A stretch of 64,000 bases of DNA from Cercophora sp. LCS_1 (Eukaryota > Ascomycota > Sordariomycetes > Sordariales > Lasiosphaeriaceae). Every line of letters starts with the position of its first letter. The stretch's first letter is position 1. The notes under the pieces are model-generated. The model saw only the letters and a list, made by a program, of their open reading frames with translations. It was not told the DNA's origin and did not search any database. Below, piece after piece: positions 1 to 11,161 of the stretch. Position numbers and translations under genes: made by a program. Location of the stretch: contig JAPZLL010000046.1 in NCBI GenBank assembly GCA_036250225.1, positions 186,001 to 250,000 on the forward strand. Reading direction: 5' to 3'.

Positions 1-2
1 AG

Positions 3-716
3 TTCCGTTGGAAAGACGTCCTCGACGCTGCCAAGGACCGCAAGACCTACCTCATGATGATGATGTTTTGGTGGGGCGGCAGCGTCCCGACCTACTCCCT
101 GTCCTACACCCTCCCGACCATGGTCAAGAACCTCGGCTACAGCGCCGTGCGCGCCCAGGCCATGACCACGCCGCCGTACATCTTCGCCACCATCATCTGC
201 GTCCTTGTCGGGTACCTGAGCGATCGCTTCCAGCGCCGCTACGTCTTCATCATGGGCTGCTACTCGCTTGGTCTCGTGGGTATCGCCATCCTCTGGGCGA
301 CGGTGCATTACAGCAATCTGACGGGTGTTTCTTATTTTGCCATCTTCCTTGCTGCGGCGGGGTATAGCTCACAGGCGCCGCTCATTGGTGCTTGGACGTC
401 GGTCAATGTGTTGAATCCGAGTAAGAGGGCCGCGGCGATTGGGTTGTTGATGTTGTTTGGGAGTGTGGGCGGTGGATCGATCGGGTCAAATATTTATCTG
501 GAGAGTCAAGCGCCGACATATCCGCTTGGGTTCGGGTTCAGTGTGGGTGCGACGATTTTGGGAGCGATGATCCCGGCCACGATCCATTTCTTGTTGATGA
601 GGAGGGAGAATAAGAGACGGGATGCGATGGATCAGGAGGAGGTGATGGGGAAGTATACAGCTAGCGAGTTGGGAGAGATGGGTGAGAATTCGCCGTTGTT
701 TAGGTATCAGTTGTAG
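3..716 (+). CDS. MFS permease, allantoate-permease type (5' truncated)
   Basis: C-terminal 237 residues of a major facilitator superfamily transporter; the frame is open from the window edge, so the start lies outside. The visible part carries alternating hydrophobic segments that fit the C-terminal six-helix half, with the inter-helix signature LSDRFQRRY and a hydrophilic tail ending SPLFRYQL. The arrangement (a cytoplasmic loop with WKDVLDAAKDRKTY just before a helix) is what fungal Dal5/Tna1-like anion:cation symporters show; their substrates include allantoate, nicotinate and other organic anions. The substrate here cannot be read from sequence. No intron is visible in this part. Family assignment is good, subfamily moderate. 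Confidence 0.85.
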   Translation, partial: FRWKDVLDAAKDRKTYLMMMMFWWGGSVPTYSLSYTLPTMVKNLGYSAVRAQAMTTPPYIFATIICVLVGYLSDRFQRRYVFIMGCYSLGLVGIAILWATVHYSNLTGVSYFAIFLAAAGYSSQAPLIGAWTSVNVLNPSKRAAAIGLLMLFGSVGGGSIGSNIYLESQAPTYPLGFGFSVGATILGAMIPATIHFLLMRRENKRRDAMDQEEVMGKYTASELGEMGENSPLFRYQL

Positions 717-1185
717 GGGATGATGATGTATGACGGACGGTTGATGGCATGGGTTTGCCTGACGATAGATGAGTTACTAGAGTAATATGAATGAGTGTTG
801 CTTCGAGTTTTGCTCCGAGTTTTGTTGCGAGCGGTTCGCGTTGTTTCACTTCAACGTAACTATCACGGTGATGTTTCCTTCCCGTATCAACTAAACCTGT
901 GTCACTTGATAGACTTAATCTTCTCCTCCTCGATCTGAACCTTGTGAGACTGAATCGATATGTCTCGGCCGTCCACTCAACGAACCGCCGATAACACTCG
1001 TTAAAGACAAATCCAGAACGCCGATCAGATAACAGTGGAGCAACCCTCGGCGCCTCGGCGTTTCACACATTTATATACTCCTTTCAACACCCTTTCTCGT
1101 CCACTCTCAGCCCCAACTTCCGTCTCACCTTCCTATAATCTCATCTCCCATTGTCACCTATTACATCTCTCTTAAAAAAAAAAAA
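717..1185. other. intergenic region with promoter of the aldolase gene
   Basis: No coding potential seen. The last 120 bases are pyrimidine-rich, and an A tract immediately precedes the aldolase ATG. This looks like a divergence-free promoter for the downstream gene. Confidence 0.6.
1070..1079 (+). promoter_or_regulatory. TATA-like element
   Basis: ATTTATATAC lies about 110 bases before the ATG at 1186 and is followed by a CT-rich stretch, the usual layout of a fungal core promoter. Inferred from position and consensus only. Confidence 0.45.
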
Positions 1186-2279
1186 ATGGCACTCAAAACC
1201 CTCCTCCCTCGAGGGATCTACACCCCCCTCCCAACTTTCTTCCTCCCCGACGAATCCCTCGACATCCCCTCCTTCAAATCCCACCTCGCCCACGTCGTCG
1301 CATCAGGAACATACCCCGTCCTCGCCGGTTCCGCCGGTGAAGCACCCCATCTCACCCCCGCAGAGCGCTCCCTCCTCGTTTCCACCGCCCGCTCCATCCT
1401 CCCTGAAAACTACCCGCTAGTCGCTAACATATCCGCCCCATCCACGCGTGAAACCATCTCCCTCGCGCATGGAGCAGCGCAAGCGGGTGCTGATTTCGGG
1501 ATGGTGCTTGCACCGGGGTACTACGCCTCTGTTTTGAAGGACAAAACAGTGTTGAAGGATTATTTTTGTGAGGTGGCGAGAAACTGCCCAATCCCGGTTG
1601 TGGTGTACAATTTCCCGGGGGTGAGTGGTGGTGTTGATGTTGATGAGGGGGTTTTGGGCGATGTTGCACGGGAGACGGAGGGAAAGGTGGTGGGCGTTAA
1701 GATGACGTGTGGGAATGTGGGACGGATGGGGAGGTTGTGTGCTAGGACGAGGGAGAGCGAGTTTGTGGTGATTTGTGGGTGGGTTGATATTTTGGTGGCG
1801 GGGGTTGCGGTTGGTGCTGGGGGCGTAAGTTTCTTTTTGAACCGTTTTTTTTTTGTGGGAGACTGGGCTGATGAGTGCAGGCCATTTCTGGGTTGTGTAA
1901 CCTGGCGCCGGTGAGTTTCACTACCTATACCATTTTGGAGGCTGAGAGTTGTGATGCTAATGTGCGCAGAAAACCTGTGTCAGGCTGTGGGAGCTGTGTT
2001 GTGAGGATCCTACGGGAGAGGAAACGATGCGGTTGCAGGGTGTGCTTGCTTTGGCGGAGGGATTCATGCAGGGGATAGGGGTATGTTTGTTTACAATCTA
2101 CCGGGCGAGCGGGGCTGATAACATCTCAGGTTGCCGGCATGAAGTGGCTCGTCCACAAAAAGTTTGGATACCACGCGAAAACGAGACGGCCTTTGCCTAC
2201 CCTGTCGGATGAGGCCGGCGAGGCTTTGTGGCAGAACGAATATCTCCAGGCCGTTTTGCTAGAGGAGGAGCGTTTGTAG
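1186..2279 (+). CDS. dihydrodipicolinate synthase (DapA)-family aldolase
   Basis: Four exons (1186-1824, 1881-1910, 1970-2080, 2130-2279) give a 309-residue class I aldolase of the DHDPS/N-acetylneuraminate lyase family. Introns of 56, 59 and 49 nt have GT-AG ends, and the frame closes at TAG 2277-2279. Visible family marks: GSAGEAPHLTPAER near residue 48, the catalytic tyrosine in YNFPG (Tyr141) and the Schiff-base lysine in GVKMTCGN (Lys172). In fungi such proteins act as 2-keto-3-deoxy-sugar-acid aldolases (D-galacturonate catabolism) or 4-hydroxy-2-oxoglutarate-type aldolases rather than in lysine synthesis, since fungi use the aminoadipate pathway. The exact substrate is not determinable. 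The length fits the family. The neighbouring MFS permease could supply a substrate, which is only inference. Confidence 0.88.
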
Positions 2280-2483
2280 AAGTTGGTGGGTCTGGGTTAT
2301 CACTCTTGCTCCCACTTCATTCCCTACCTGAAGCAAGAACGGGAATGTAGCGTGTCTTGGTCACGTCACTAGTGGTGTTGTATTGTACAGAGCAATGGAA
2401 TATCTGCAAAAGGGTCAAGAAGTGCCCAGCTTTGACCAAAATACATCGCTTGCGCCGCATGTGGACCCCGTGAAAGCGACAAC

Positions 2484-3841
2484 CTATGTGAGAATGACCG
2501 CCCGATTAGCCTCTGCAGACAAGCCGGCAATACGTTGCTGAATCTCCTCCTTGCTCTCTGGTGGATCATCGTAGCGCACTCGGATACCAAACCCTCGAAA
2601 CTCGCTCGCCAGTCGTCCCATGCGATCCCACGGCCAATCTTGAAGGAGTGGCCCATACGTTGTTCTGGAATAACTGCGATTCACGCCGAGATGAAATTCG
2701 ATATGAAAGACCTTGATGTGAACCTTGCGCGAAACCGCCGTCATCAACAACATGCGTATCCATGACTCAGTCTGCTCACCAAAGGTGCGGTGAGTAATCC
2801 TCGATAGCTGCAAGGAGACGCGACCAAGATTGCAGGGGAGTATCCGACCGAAATGGCTGGGTTCACAAGCGAGAAACGCGCTCGAGATCGTCAGGCTCTC
2901 CAAAGCGGCAAACCCAGCCATGTCTGCCCCGTCAAGTTCCCATGAGTCGAGAACTGGTAAGGCGAGGGACTTGAGGGTTGATTGGTGCGGGTGAAGTGCT
3001 GTCTTGATGGTCGAGAAAGTGAAGGGCAGCCGGACACCCTGGGGTCGTATCCGCCCGACAGACCCGATGGCGAGATGCTCGAGCTTTGCTGGAAGCAAAA
3101 GCAATTGTGGGAGGCTTCGGTGCCCATTGAACCGATCAATTTCTAGTGTCCGAAGAGGGGAAGATTCGATCTGGTTAGGTGGCCACACAACATGTCAGCG
3201 TTTCCCTTCTTGCTTGCTTCTCGTGCTCCCAGGTGACCTACGAGCAACGGGTCCAGTTCGAAGCGACCATCAGCGCAAGATATGTGTAGTTTTTGCAACT
3301 TATCAAGACTTGGCAGGTGACGCACCAAGTCCCCAAGCTTGATGGGATGGCCACTGCCGCTGTACACTGCGACTTGCTCCAGGTTTGACATGTGGTTCAA
3401 CATGCAGTTGAGAACATCATTTGTGTGCCGTGGGTCGCAATTGGGGACGACGGAAATGACCAGATGGCGTGCGCTGTTGAGCCAGAGAGCAAAATCATGC
3501 ATAATTGTAGATAGTGGTAAATCGTCGTCGTTGTTGCTCAGCTGAACATAGAGCATTTGGCAATGACGACCCAGCTGCGGGTGTTGGCTGAGAGTCCGGT
3601 GTAGCTCGGACCGTCCTGGTGGCGTGGGCGCCTGTCCGGGACAAGCAAGCACAAGTTTTCTGTATAGGTAGCGAGTGCCGAGCTGGTTGAAGAGGCGACA
3701 GACTCGAACAATGGAGTGGGCCGTTCGAAACATGGAGCGTGCGGGAAACATCATGGGCGCCTCCCATGGCGGCGCCACCGCCGCCTCGAGAATGACATGC
3801 AACAATTCAACGGGAAGCCTGAAAATGGGTACGGGCGCCAT
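2484..3841 (-). CDS. F-box/LRR-like protein
   Basis: Two exons on the minus strand, 3242-3841 and 2484-3170, separated by a 71-nt intron (GTAGGT donor, AACCAG acceptor, GCTGAC branch), give 428 residues. The start is ATG 3841 because the F-box-like stretch PVPIFRLPVELLHVILE follows at once; in-frame sequence upstream has no domain character. The rest is leucine-rich with irregular repeats (for example HLVISVVPNC, LESLTISSAFL), typical of fungal F-box proteins that recruit substrates to SCF ubiquitin ligases. Skp1 binding is inferred from the family. No stops or frame breaks, so it looks intact, unlike the LRR locus at 42848-44269. Similar LRR-containing fungal orphans exist without a proven F-box, so the F-box call is moderate. 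Confidence 0.7.
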
Positions 3842-4133
3842 TTTGCCAAAGTCAGGGCCCGGAATCGGGGGAACCACCTTGTTTGGGTTGGTTGACGAAA
3901 TGAGAGGGGTAAAGCGGCAGGGACGGTGGACGTTGAAGCAAGGAGGCACAGTCGTGGGTGAGCGACCATGTTCACGTGATGCATGCATGTTGTGTCGCAC
4001 AACATGTTGCATGTCTCCATCTTGCAGGTGAGCGTCTCTGCTGGGCACTGTCCAATTAGCTCCAATTTGTTTCACCGCCAACCACTCCCCAATGCGCCTT
4101 CCCAGAGCTCCTTCCCAAAGCTTTCTGTGCAGA

Positions 4134-5495
4134 TCACCGTGGCTTCTGAGCCCACACAATCTTTTGCAAGTAGTACCCATGCACCTTGGATGACCGAAAC
4201 TCGCGCCTCAGGTTCGCAGCATACACCTGGATCTCATCAGGAGACCAGCCCGTCAAACTTCCCAGATACAGCATGGTACCCGCCAAGTCGTTTGCAGTGG
4301 CAAGGTGCTGGTAGTTGCCCATCTCCTTCAGCTTTGGATCGCTTGGCCACGAGCCGAGTGGAGACTACCTGGTCAGTTTCGGTTCGGAAGGCGCAACACA
4401 CATTGGCGCAGATTCGGGGAAGGCTCACCTTGAAATTCTGCTCCTGAATATTGACGAACCCCGCGGCCTCGATACCCTTGCACTGGACTCCATCCTCGAC
4501 AATCGTCATGGATCGACCCATCTTGGCTCCTCCTTCGGCGAAAAAGCGACCAAACTGGCCCATGGCTGTCTTTTCGTTGACGGAACCATCGTCGCTGCGG
4601 AATTGGGTTGAGGCTTCGTGACTCTCGATCCAGCCTCCCGGCTTAAGCGAGCGGTAGGCCTCACGGTAGAGCGCCTCCCAGTCCTTGATACTTCCGAAGA
4701 GCCAGCGAATGTGGATAAAGTCGAAGGTGTTTTCCGGGAACGTCCATTCTTGGGTGCAGTCGTCGATTTGGCTTGACGGCTGTCAGCTTGCGACTGCTGT
4801 GGGACGTATTGGATACTTACAAGGACAAATTCGGCGGGATCCAGGTCGGCTGGATGGGCGAGAGATCAGTACCGATGACTTCGGCGCTAGGATACTTGTC
4901 GGCGAAGTCGATGGCCCAGAGTCCGGTGCCAGTGCCGACGTCGAGAACTTTCTGGACGTTATCACCGATGGGGGCTTTGCAGAGCTCGCCATCCAGCAGC
5001 AACGTCAAGACATGGTGGCTGTGTCTGTCAGTGTAGTTCCGCAAGCGTCGAGGTCTGGGGCAACGAACATGATGTCAAGAGCCTCATTCTGCGGTTCATC
5101 GAGCGGACCCCTGTCAAGCCGATGTCAGGAGGGCGAGTTGTTTCTGATCAGTGTCGACCACATACCAGTACTCGGCGTCACCCCTGTTGCTATGGTATGA
5201 TCTGCCGTGGAGAGTTCGATAGTTGAGGATAGACTCGGACAACGACGCCGTGCTCCCATCATCGGTATCATCGGTACCATACGGATCCTCATCACCTTCA
5301 TCGTAGGGCTACACGCTGTCAGTCCGCGTGGCCGTCGACCCACAGCACAAGATCGCGTACCTCTTCCGGTTGAATCCGGTCCTGCGCTAGCGAGACACCG
5401 GCCTCGGAAGCAACCGGCGCCGGGGCCTCGGCATCGGTACGGGTGGTTGGCGACTCGGCCTCGGGAGCCGCATTGCACATTTGGGCCACATCCAT
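4134..5495 (-). CDS. LaeA-like SAM-dependent methyltransferase
   Basis: Six exons on the minus strand (5361-5495, 5166-5308, 5069-5110, 4821-5018, 4429-4771, 4134-4364) give 363 residues. All introns are 49-64 nt with GT-AG ends, and the frame is continuous. The first 90 residues are acidic and low-complexity, the usual N-terminus of this large fungal family. SAM motif I, VLDVGTGTGLWAIDFA, lies near residues 131-146 and is followed by the acidic-loop region AEVIGTDLSPIQP. The core ends with LKPGGWIESHEA and a C-terminal WSPDEIQVYAANLRRE. Homologues include the secondary-metabolism regulator LaeA and many relatives whose methyl acceptors are unknown, so 'LaeA-like' denotes fold and family only. 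No biosynthetic cluster surrounds it. Confidence 0.88.
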
Positions 5496-6420
5496 GGCTG
5501 CTGGGGAAGTGGTCAGCACGTGTGACGTCGGCAAGATGAGCAAAAGAAAGCGAAGTCGCACAGAACAAAGGATGAGCGCTTTTTTTTTTTACGGGGTACT
5601 TTTCCAAGAAAGTGAAAAGAGTGTGAACCCCGCTCGCTGCCAGACGTCCTAGTTCATGCCAGGGTGTGTGATTGGGCCCACCCCCGCCGGGGGCCCGTTG
5701 CGGCTGTCGAGGTCCGAGTCAGTCTGACAGCACGTTTTCTGTTTGATGTGACTGTGGGAGCCCCGGGCTATCGCTAGGGAATCGTTGGGGTACTGCAACC
5801 AACGCGAAAGACCTCAAGACCATTGATCCGAGTCAGTTCAAGAATTGTCGCTCAGAACAAACACATGTCCAACAGTTTGCAAAGCTGCCATGATTTTACC
5901 CGGTGCTCCCGCAACAACTGTGGCGAATCTGCCCGCCGACCGTCTCACCGCCGCTCAGGCAATTTATCCATGATTTTGGGAAGGTTGCATGCGGGAATGG
6001 CCCCTTTTCGGCTTGGCATACGGAGCTAGCCCCGGAAGTGACCGTGGAGGTCTAGCGTTTGACCGGGTCGTGCTGCCGCTAGCGTCAAAAACGGGATGGG
6101 GTTTGGCGCACTTTTTAGTAGCTTCGGGCTTGGTTTCGATAGTTGACGGGGAGTCTTCTTCGGCATGGCTTTGATTGGTGGCAGTGTCGTTGTATCCGGG
6201 GTGGACACCCCGGGATGAAGCGAGGCGGTGCGGGGGGCTCTGCGATTTGGGGATGGCATCCTCGGTGGTGGTGAGGGGACGATATGGTAGGGCTGTTGCT
6301 GGTGTTTGCGCAGGGATAATATCCGCAGGGTAAAAAAAACGTGTTGGTTTCGTTGACTCGGTACCTACTTATTAGGTAAGGCACCTAGACTAGACCACAA
6401 CAACTTCTCGCATTGTAAAC
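5496..6420. other. intergenic, no gene seen
   Basis: About 0.9 kb with no convincing coding sequence on either strand. Short ORFs on the minus strand here are proline/threonine-rich by composition and lack domains. A T-run lies at 5580-5590. Confidence 0.5.
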
Positions 6421-8155
6421 TTACAACCCCATGATTGATTGACCCCCCCCCCCCCCCCCGCGAATCCAGATATAGCCAGCCCTTCGATAAACCTCACCAT
6501 AACCCCAATCACCTTCGGTACTCTCCAATAGAAGGAGATCGTCCTTGCGGACGACAATCGTAATGCATTCGATAGTGCCCCTGTTTTCAACGTCGACGAA
6601 ACTTAGCCCCCCAGGACCTGAGCACTGAGTTCAGGTTGTCCGTCTTCTCCCTTTCACCCAGCCACACTACGCCTACATTGGTTCCGCCCGCCATGCTGTG
6701 AGGCTGTTTCCCTGTCCCATAGGAAGACACCGGGGTAACTTGTCCGCGCAATCGTATCCATGAGCCTTCGGCAACGGGCCCAAACCTGTTCTTCGAACCT
6801 TGCCTTGGCAAAACGTGGTGGGAGGCAGGCTCAAAATCCACCTCGGGCATTCTTCTACACCAATGCCACGGAGCAGGCTCGAAATACACTGAGCCATTGC
6901 TCGACGCCCAGCTCCAAGATGGAGCGCCCCGAGATTTTTCCAAGTTTCTGTTGCTTGTGTTTGGTTTCATTCCTCGCTGCTGGCATGCAATGAACCAAAG
7001 AAGCCTGCTGGAGATATCGTTGGGCCACACTCCTGCGAGGTATTCGCCGTCAATCAAGGGATCCAATGCATTTACGACGCCAGAGAGTGCGGGTAGCATG
7101 TCGTTATCGACAGTCAGAGAGCGTCCGGCGAAGTCCGTGATCAGATTGCGAAAGTGGTGCAGCAATATCTTCTGGTTTAACGGATTGGCACGGCCCTGCT
7201 CAACCGAGCGAAAGATATGGATCGCGCCGGAAAGATTCAATCCGCCGTTACTGTCGTATTCAACTACCGGTGTGCAGTTACCGTCTGCTGACTGGAAAAA
7301 AACACTTGCTGTTTCGCGCTTCAAGGTTGGGGTTTGAGCATCATGTAAGCATCGCTAGTGGATTTGTTCCGAGCTATAAAATAGCTGGCGTGAAGGTAGG
7401 AGAGACTCTTGTAGTGCCCACCCTCGCTGTAGGAGTGGTTCGACCTGATCGGGGAACATATTATGGAGACTCTGAAACTTCTGCGGGGCTTGCACCGTAA
7501 CAGTGCTGGCCGGGCTGGTTTTCGAAATAGATGTCCAGGATGTGGCAGGTTTTGCCTCGCCAGTTGAAGGGTGACCCGCAGAGTCCGACCCACCGGTCTG
7601 ACGTTGTGAAAGAATACCAGCCCGAGAGTGCGGTGAGCTAAGGGCCGAGATGGTGACTAGCGAGTTTAGATAAACGTCTGCCATAACCGCCGACTCGGCC
7701 TCCCAGTCCTCAGTTGAGCCCTGCAGAGTACACAGTGAATCGATCCAGAGGTACTCAATCGATGGCTGGCGGGTTATGATAATGGCATCGATAAAGTTGG
7801 CCGGGAGGGATGAGACTGGGATGTCTTGTTGGAATCGCTCCAGAGTGGTCTCGTCAAGCACCGGGCTAATAGATCCTCCCCGACAATGGCTCAGTGCAAC
7901 GTAACGGCCTTTCATAGTTCCCTTGGTCGGAATCAAGGGGCATGTCGGTGACGAGGTGAGCCTAACTTCCAGAACCCGTGTGGGTAATTTGGGGAGAGTT
8001 TTGGTGCCCGGACATGCCTGGTGGTTATTACGACAATTTACCGGCCAGCCCCTTGCGATGTCGAAGTTGGTCTTTGAGCCAAGATCCGGGTCGCGGAGGT
8101 ACGTGCCGATGCGGTAATTGTCAACGAATTGCGGGCTCGCTGCGATCACAGTCAA
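6421..8155 (-). pseudogene. HET-domain protein, disrupted by an in-frame stop
   Basis: Minus-strand heterokaryon-incompatibility (HET, PF06985) gene. Conserved blocks are in order: RYVALSHCRGG, IEYLWIDSLCTLQ, WEAESAVMADVYLNS, RGWALQESLLPSRQLFYSSEQ and, later, GAPSWSWASSNG. TAG at 7357-7355 falls directly after EQIH, where the family has a tryptophan (EQI-x-W-x-C), and the same frame continues with RCLHDAQ, so this is a nonsense change and not an intron. The usual CW of the first block is CR here. A 40-nt GT-AG intron (6618-6657) or a frameshift is needed to reach the C-terminal block GTIECITIVV, which then runs into a C17 tract (6443-6459) read as glycines. No ATG was found for the 5' end; an upstream exon before 8155 is likely. 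HET proteins trigger cell death after fusion of unlike hyphae. Confidence 0.75.
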
Positions 8156-9003
8156 CTTTTGGCTATTGCCCTAGTACCTACTCCTGACAAAAAAAGAAAA
8201 GCCTCGCCCTCTTTCCCCTCATTCTTTACCCAAAACCTCCGTGTTCATTCGGGTGCGTAACCAAGTCCTTCATGCTCAGGCTACGCAAACGGCCGATCCG
8301 GTCCCTGCATCGACTCCCCGTGACCCAGACATGGCTCCGACTCGGGCAGCAAAGGTGATTGCCACTCCTCATTAAGCCAGTCTTGGTATGAAAGCTGCCT
8401 TTTACCTGCAATCCGCCGAAGTGGGCTTCGGGTCAAATCTCGGGTTAAAAACTGCCAATCCTCTCGCTATCTTCCAACAAAAAGAGAATCAGCACTGAGG
8501 GACAAGAAGCTCCCGACGCAATACTATCAGTTGAGCAGGTAAGGCAAGCTTCCAAACCGTTCTGTTTTTGATCCGTCATTTTTGCGAATGCTGAAAATAT
8601 CTCTCTGTCAGGTGTCACCTGCAAAGAACTTGTGCTCTCGTGCACTGCCCTGATCTCCAGCCGGTCTGAAACAGCATTCCCAACCCTGAGTGGCCGAGTC
8701 TTGATTGCTGTGCAGGCTTGGCACCCCGACCGCCGAATGATGTGCGTGCGCAGGACATGCCATTGATGAGTCTGTGGCGGAGCAGCACAGTTTCAGGAGG
8801 CGCCCATCGCCATCTTCATAATACAGGACGATTTCTCGATCGGATCAATTTCCCACAACTTTCAACGGCACCTGTACCCGATCTTCAATGTTCTACCACA
8901 CAAACCCCGGAAAACCGACGGCTCCTACAACTAAGAATACGGAAACAGCGAATGAGCCGGCATTTTATCGACACCGTCAAATCGAAAAGTAAAAGGCAAC
9001 ATC
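8156..9003. other. intergenic; may hold a 5' exon of the HET pseudogene
   Basis: No gene supported. A minus-strand open stretch at 8226-8411 could be a leading exon of the HET locus, but no splice joint was convincing. The part near 9003 is the upstream region of the small membrane-protein gene. Confidence 0.4.
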
Positions 9004-9414
9004 ATGGCCACCGTCGGGAAACTCACCGAACTCGCAAACGTCGCGCCGCGAAACCTCTCTGCTGGCCAGATCGCTGCCATCGTGCTTTCGCTTGCTGTCG
9101 TCATCATAGGCGGCTTTGGGTGGTTCGCGTATAAAAAGAACAGAGACAACAGCGGCTATGACAGCGATGATGAGGAGGAAAGCCGGATTGGCAAGTTTTG
9201 TCGGGTGATTGGAGAAAGAATACGGGAGCTTGGAGCGATGGCATTACGAAGAAGGGAGCCTGTACCAACGACTGAACCGAAACACGATTTGAATGGGGTT
9301 GCGTCAGATGACGAAAAGGGGTCAAGTGTGGGGCTTGTGGATGTAGATGGGAGAGCGACGGGTGAGGTGGTGCTGCCGTGGGATGAGAAGTACGTGCCGA
9401 GGGGAGAATCCTAA
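9004..9414 (+). CDS. small single-pass membrane protein, function unknown
   Basis: Single-exon ORF of 136 residues from a clear ATG (context ATCATGG). About 20 mostly polar residues come first, then one strong transmembrane segment (IAAIVLSLAVVIIGGFGWFAY, about residues 23-43), a positive stop-transfer KKNRD, then an acidic, probably disordered cytosolic tail (DSDDEEES, later ASDDEKGS). No signal peptidase site is visible, so a type I/III single-pass topology is the simplest reading. I recognise no named family. Coding status rests on ATG context, TM segment and lack of competing frames. Confidence 0.6.
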   Translation: MATVGKLTELANVAPRNLSAGQIAAIVLSLAVVIIGGFGWFAYKKNRDNSGYDSDDEEESRIGKFCRVIGERIRELGAMALRRREPVPTTEPKHDLNGVASDDEKGSSVGLVDVDGRATGEVVLPWDEKYVPRGES

Positions 9415-9794
9415 TCATGGCAAGTTGATTTAAGGCATGATCTTGTGGGAGAATTTCAGTACTTTGTTTTCATGGGTTAAGGCCAAGCTGTTCTGATAGA
9501 AGGCGTAACACATAGAGCGGCAGGATTTCCTATGACTTCTCATGACTTCCGAATTGGCGCACGATTCCAATCATTCAACGATGTGGCAACTTCACCCTTT
9601 ACTCATTTCGTTCCAGACGCTCTAACTGCAAGAACCGCGTGTATACGCGTCGTACGTCCCCACCGAGTCCACCCGTCGTCGTCAAATGCGGAGCACCAAA
9701 TGCGGGGCTCACAAAAACTTGACTCGGAACAAAAACCTCATCGCATGACATCACATCTCTCCCTCATCACAGTTTCTCCCTCACCACCACCACA
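9415..9794. other. intergenic region upstream of the oxidoreductase gene
   Basis: No gene seen. The last 40 bases are rich in CTC/CAC repeats leading into the ATG at 9795, a typical fungal 5' UTR composition. Confidence 0.5.
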
Positions 9795-10919
9795 ATGGCA
9801 ACCAAACCCCTCAACGTCGGCGTAATAGGCTACGGCCTCTCCGCCAAAACCTTCCACATCCCCTTCCTATCCCTCACCCCCTCTCTGACCCTGCACTCCA
9901 TTGTGCAACGCAATCCCGTCGAAGGAAACTCGGCGCCGTCCGACTTCCCCTCCCTCAAACACCACACCTCCACCGCGCCCCTCATCTCCGACCCATCCGT
10001 CGACATCATCATCATCACCACCCCGCCCGACACCCACTACACGCTCGCGCGCGACGCCCTCCTCGCCAATAAACACGTCCTGGTCGAGAAACCCTTTGTC
10101 CCGACCTCCTCCGAAGCATCCGAACTAGCCGTCCTCGCCCGTCAGCAAAATCGCATCCTGTGCGTGTATCAAAATCGGAGATGGGACTCCGACTTTTTGA
10201 CTGTCAAGAAACTCGTTGCGGACGGGACGCTGGGACGCGTGGTTGAGTTCGAGACGCATTTCGATCGGTTGCGGCCTGCTAAGCCGCCTACCAGCTGGAA
10301 GTCCGAGTTGGGAATTAACGAGGGTGGTGGTGTCTTGTATGATCTGGGCACGCACTTGGTTGATCAAGTGTTTGTTTTGTTTGGCATGCCGACGAGTGTC
10401 TCGGCGAAATTTGTGAACCAGAGGGAGGGTAAAATTGTGTCTGGCATTGGCAAGGATGAGGAACCGGATAGCGTGTCGCTTGTTTTGAGCTACAAGGAGA
10501 CGGGCCTGATGGCGTATGTCCGGATTGGCGTTGTCTGTGTGGAAAGGGAACAGGTACGGTTCTGGGTCAGGGGAAGTAAGGCGAGTTATCATAAGACGGG
10601 GTTGGATCCGCAGGAGGAGGCGCTGAGGGGTGGTGGGAAGGCGACGGACGAGGGGTTTGGGAGGGAGGCGCCCGAGAGATTTGGAAGATTGTGCGTCCTT
10701 GGGGAGGATGGCAGAGTTGAGGAGAGGGTGTGCGAGACAGTTGAGCCCGAGACGTATAAGGGATTCTATGAGGCTTTTGCGAGGGCTGTGACGAGTGGGC
10801 GGGAGGAGGACGTGCCAGTTTCCGCGGCGCAGGCTGCGCAGGTGCTCGCTATTCTTGAGGCGGCGAGGGAGAGTGCAAGGACGGGGAGGGATGTTGAGCC
10901 TGTGGGTGTAGGTTTGTAG
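9795..10919 (+). CDS. Gfo/Idh/MocA-family NAD(P)-dependent oxidoreductase
   Basis: Intronless ORF of 374 residues. The Rossmann dinucleotide-binding motif NVGVIGYGLSAKTFHIP is at residues 7-23, IIIITTPPDTH at 71-81, and the family's catalytic EKP is at Glu98-Lys99-Pro100 (VLVEKPF). GGGVLYDLGTHLVDQ follows mid-protein, as in sugar and inositol dehydrogenases and in the yeast YMR315W/GAL80-type relatives. Fungal proteins with this N-terminus are usually annotated as oxidoreductases acting on polyols or sugars; the exact substrate cannot be called. Cytosolic: no targeting sequence. It ends 243 bases from the convergent RdRP gene. Confidence 0.9.
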   Translation: MATKPLNVGVIGYGLSAKTFHIPFLSLTPSLTLHSIVQRNPVEGNSAPSDFPSLKHHTSTAPLISDPSVDIIIITTPPDTHYTLARDALLANKHVLVEKPFVPTSSEASELAVLARQQNRILCVYQNRRWDSDFLTVKKLVADGTLGRVVEFETHFDRLRPAKPPTSWKSELGINEGGGVLYDLGTHLVDQVFVLFGMPTSVSAKFVNQREGKIVSGIGKDEEPDSVSLVLSYKETGLMAYVRIGVVCVEREQVRFWVRGSKASYHKTGLDPQEEALRGGGKATDEGFGREAPERFGRLCVLGEDGRVEERVCETVEPETYKGFYEAFARAVTSGREEDVPVSAAQAAQVLAILEAARESARTGRDVEPVGVGL

Positions 10920-11161
10920 ACAGCCTGTACAGCACCAAACCGTGGTGGGGACTATAGTTTAACCAGATTGTCAAGTGATTGATGGTTGAGGTGAGCCGGC
11001 ACTGATGGAATGGCACGGACCCTTCTTTCACGCATAGTGTCCAGCCGATGAAAACAACATTCAACGAGGGAGATATATTTGTTGCCAGTTAACCTGGAGG
11101 ATCAATCAAGAACTCGAATAGAATAGAGACGTAAGAAAGGAAAGAGAAATGGAACACTTCG

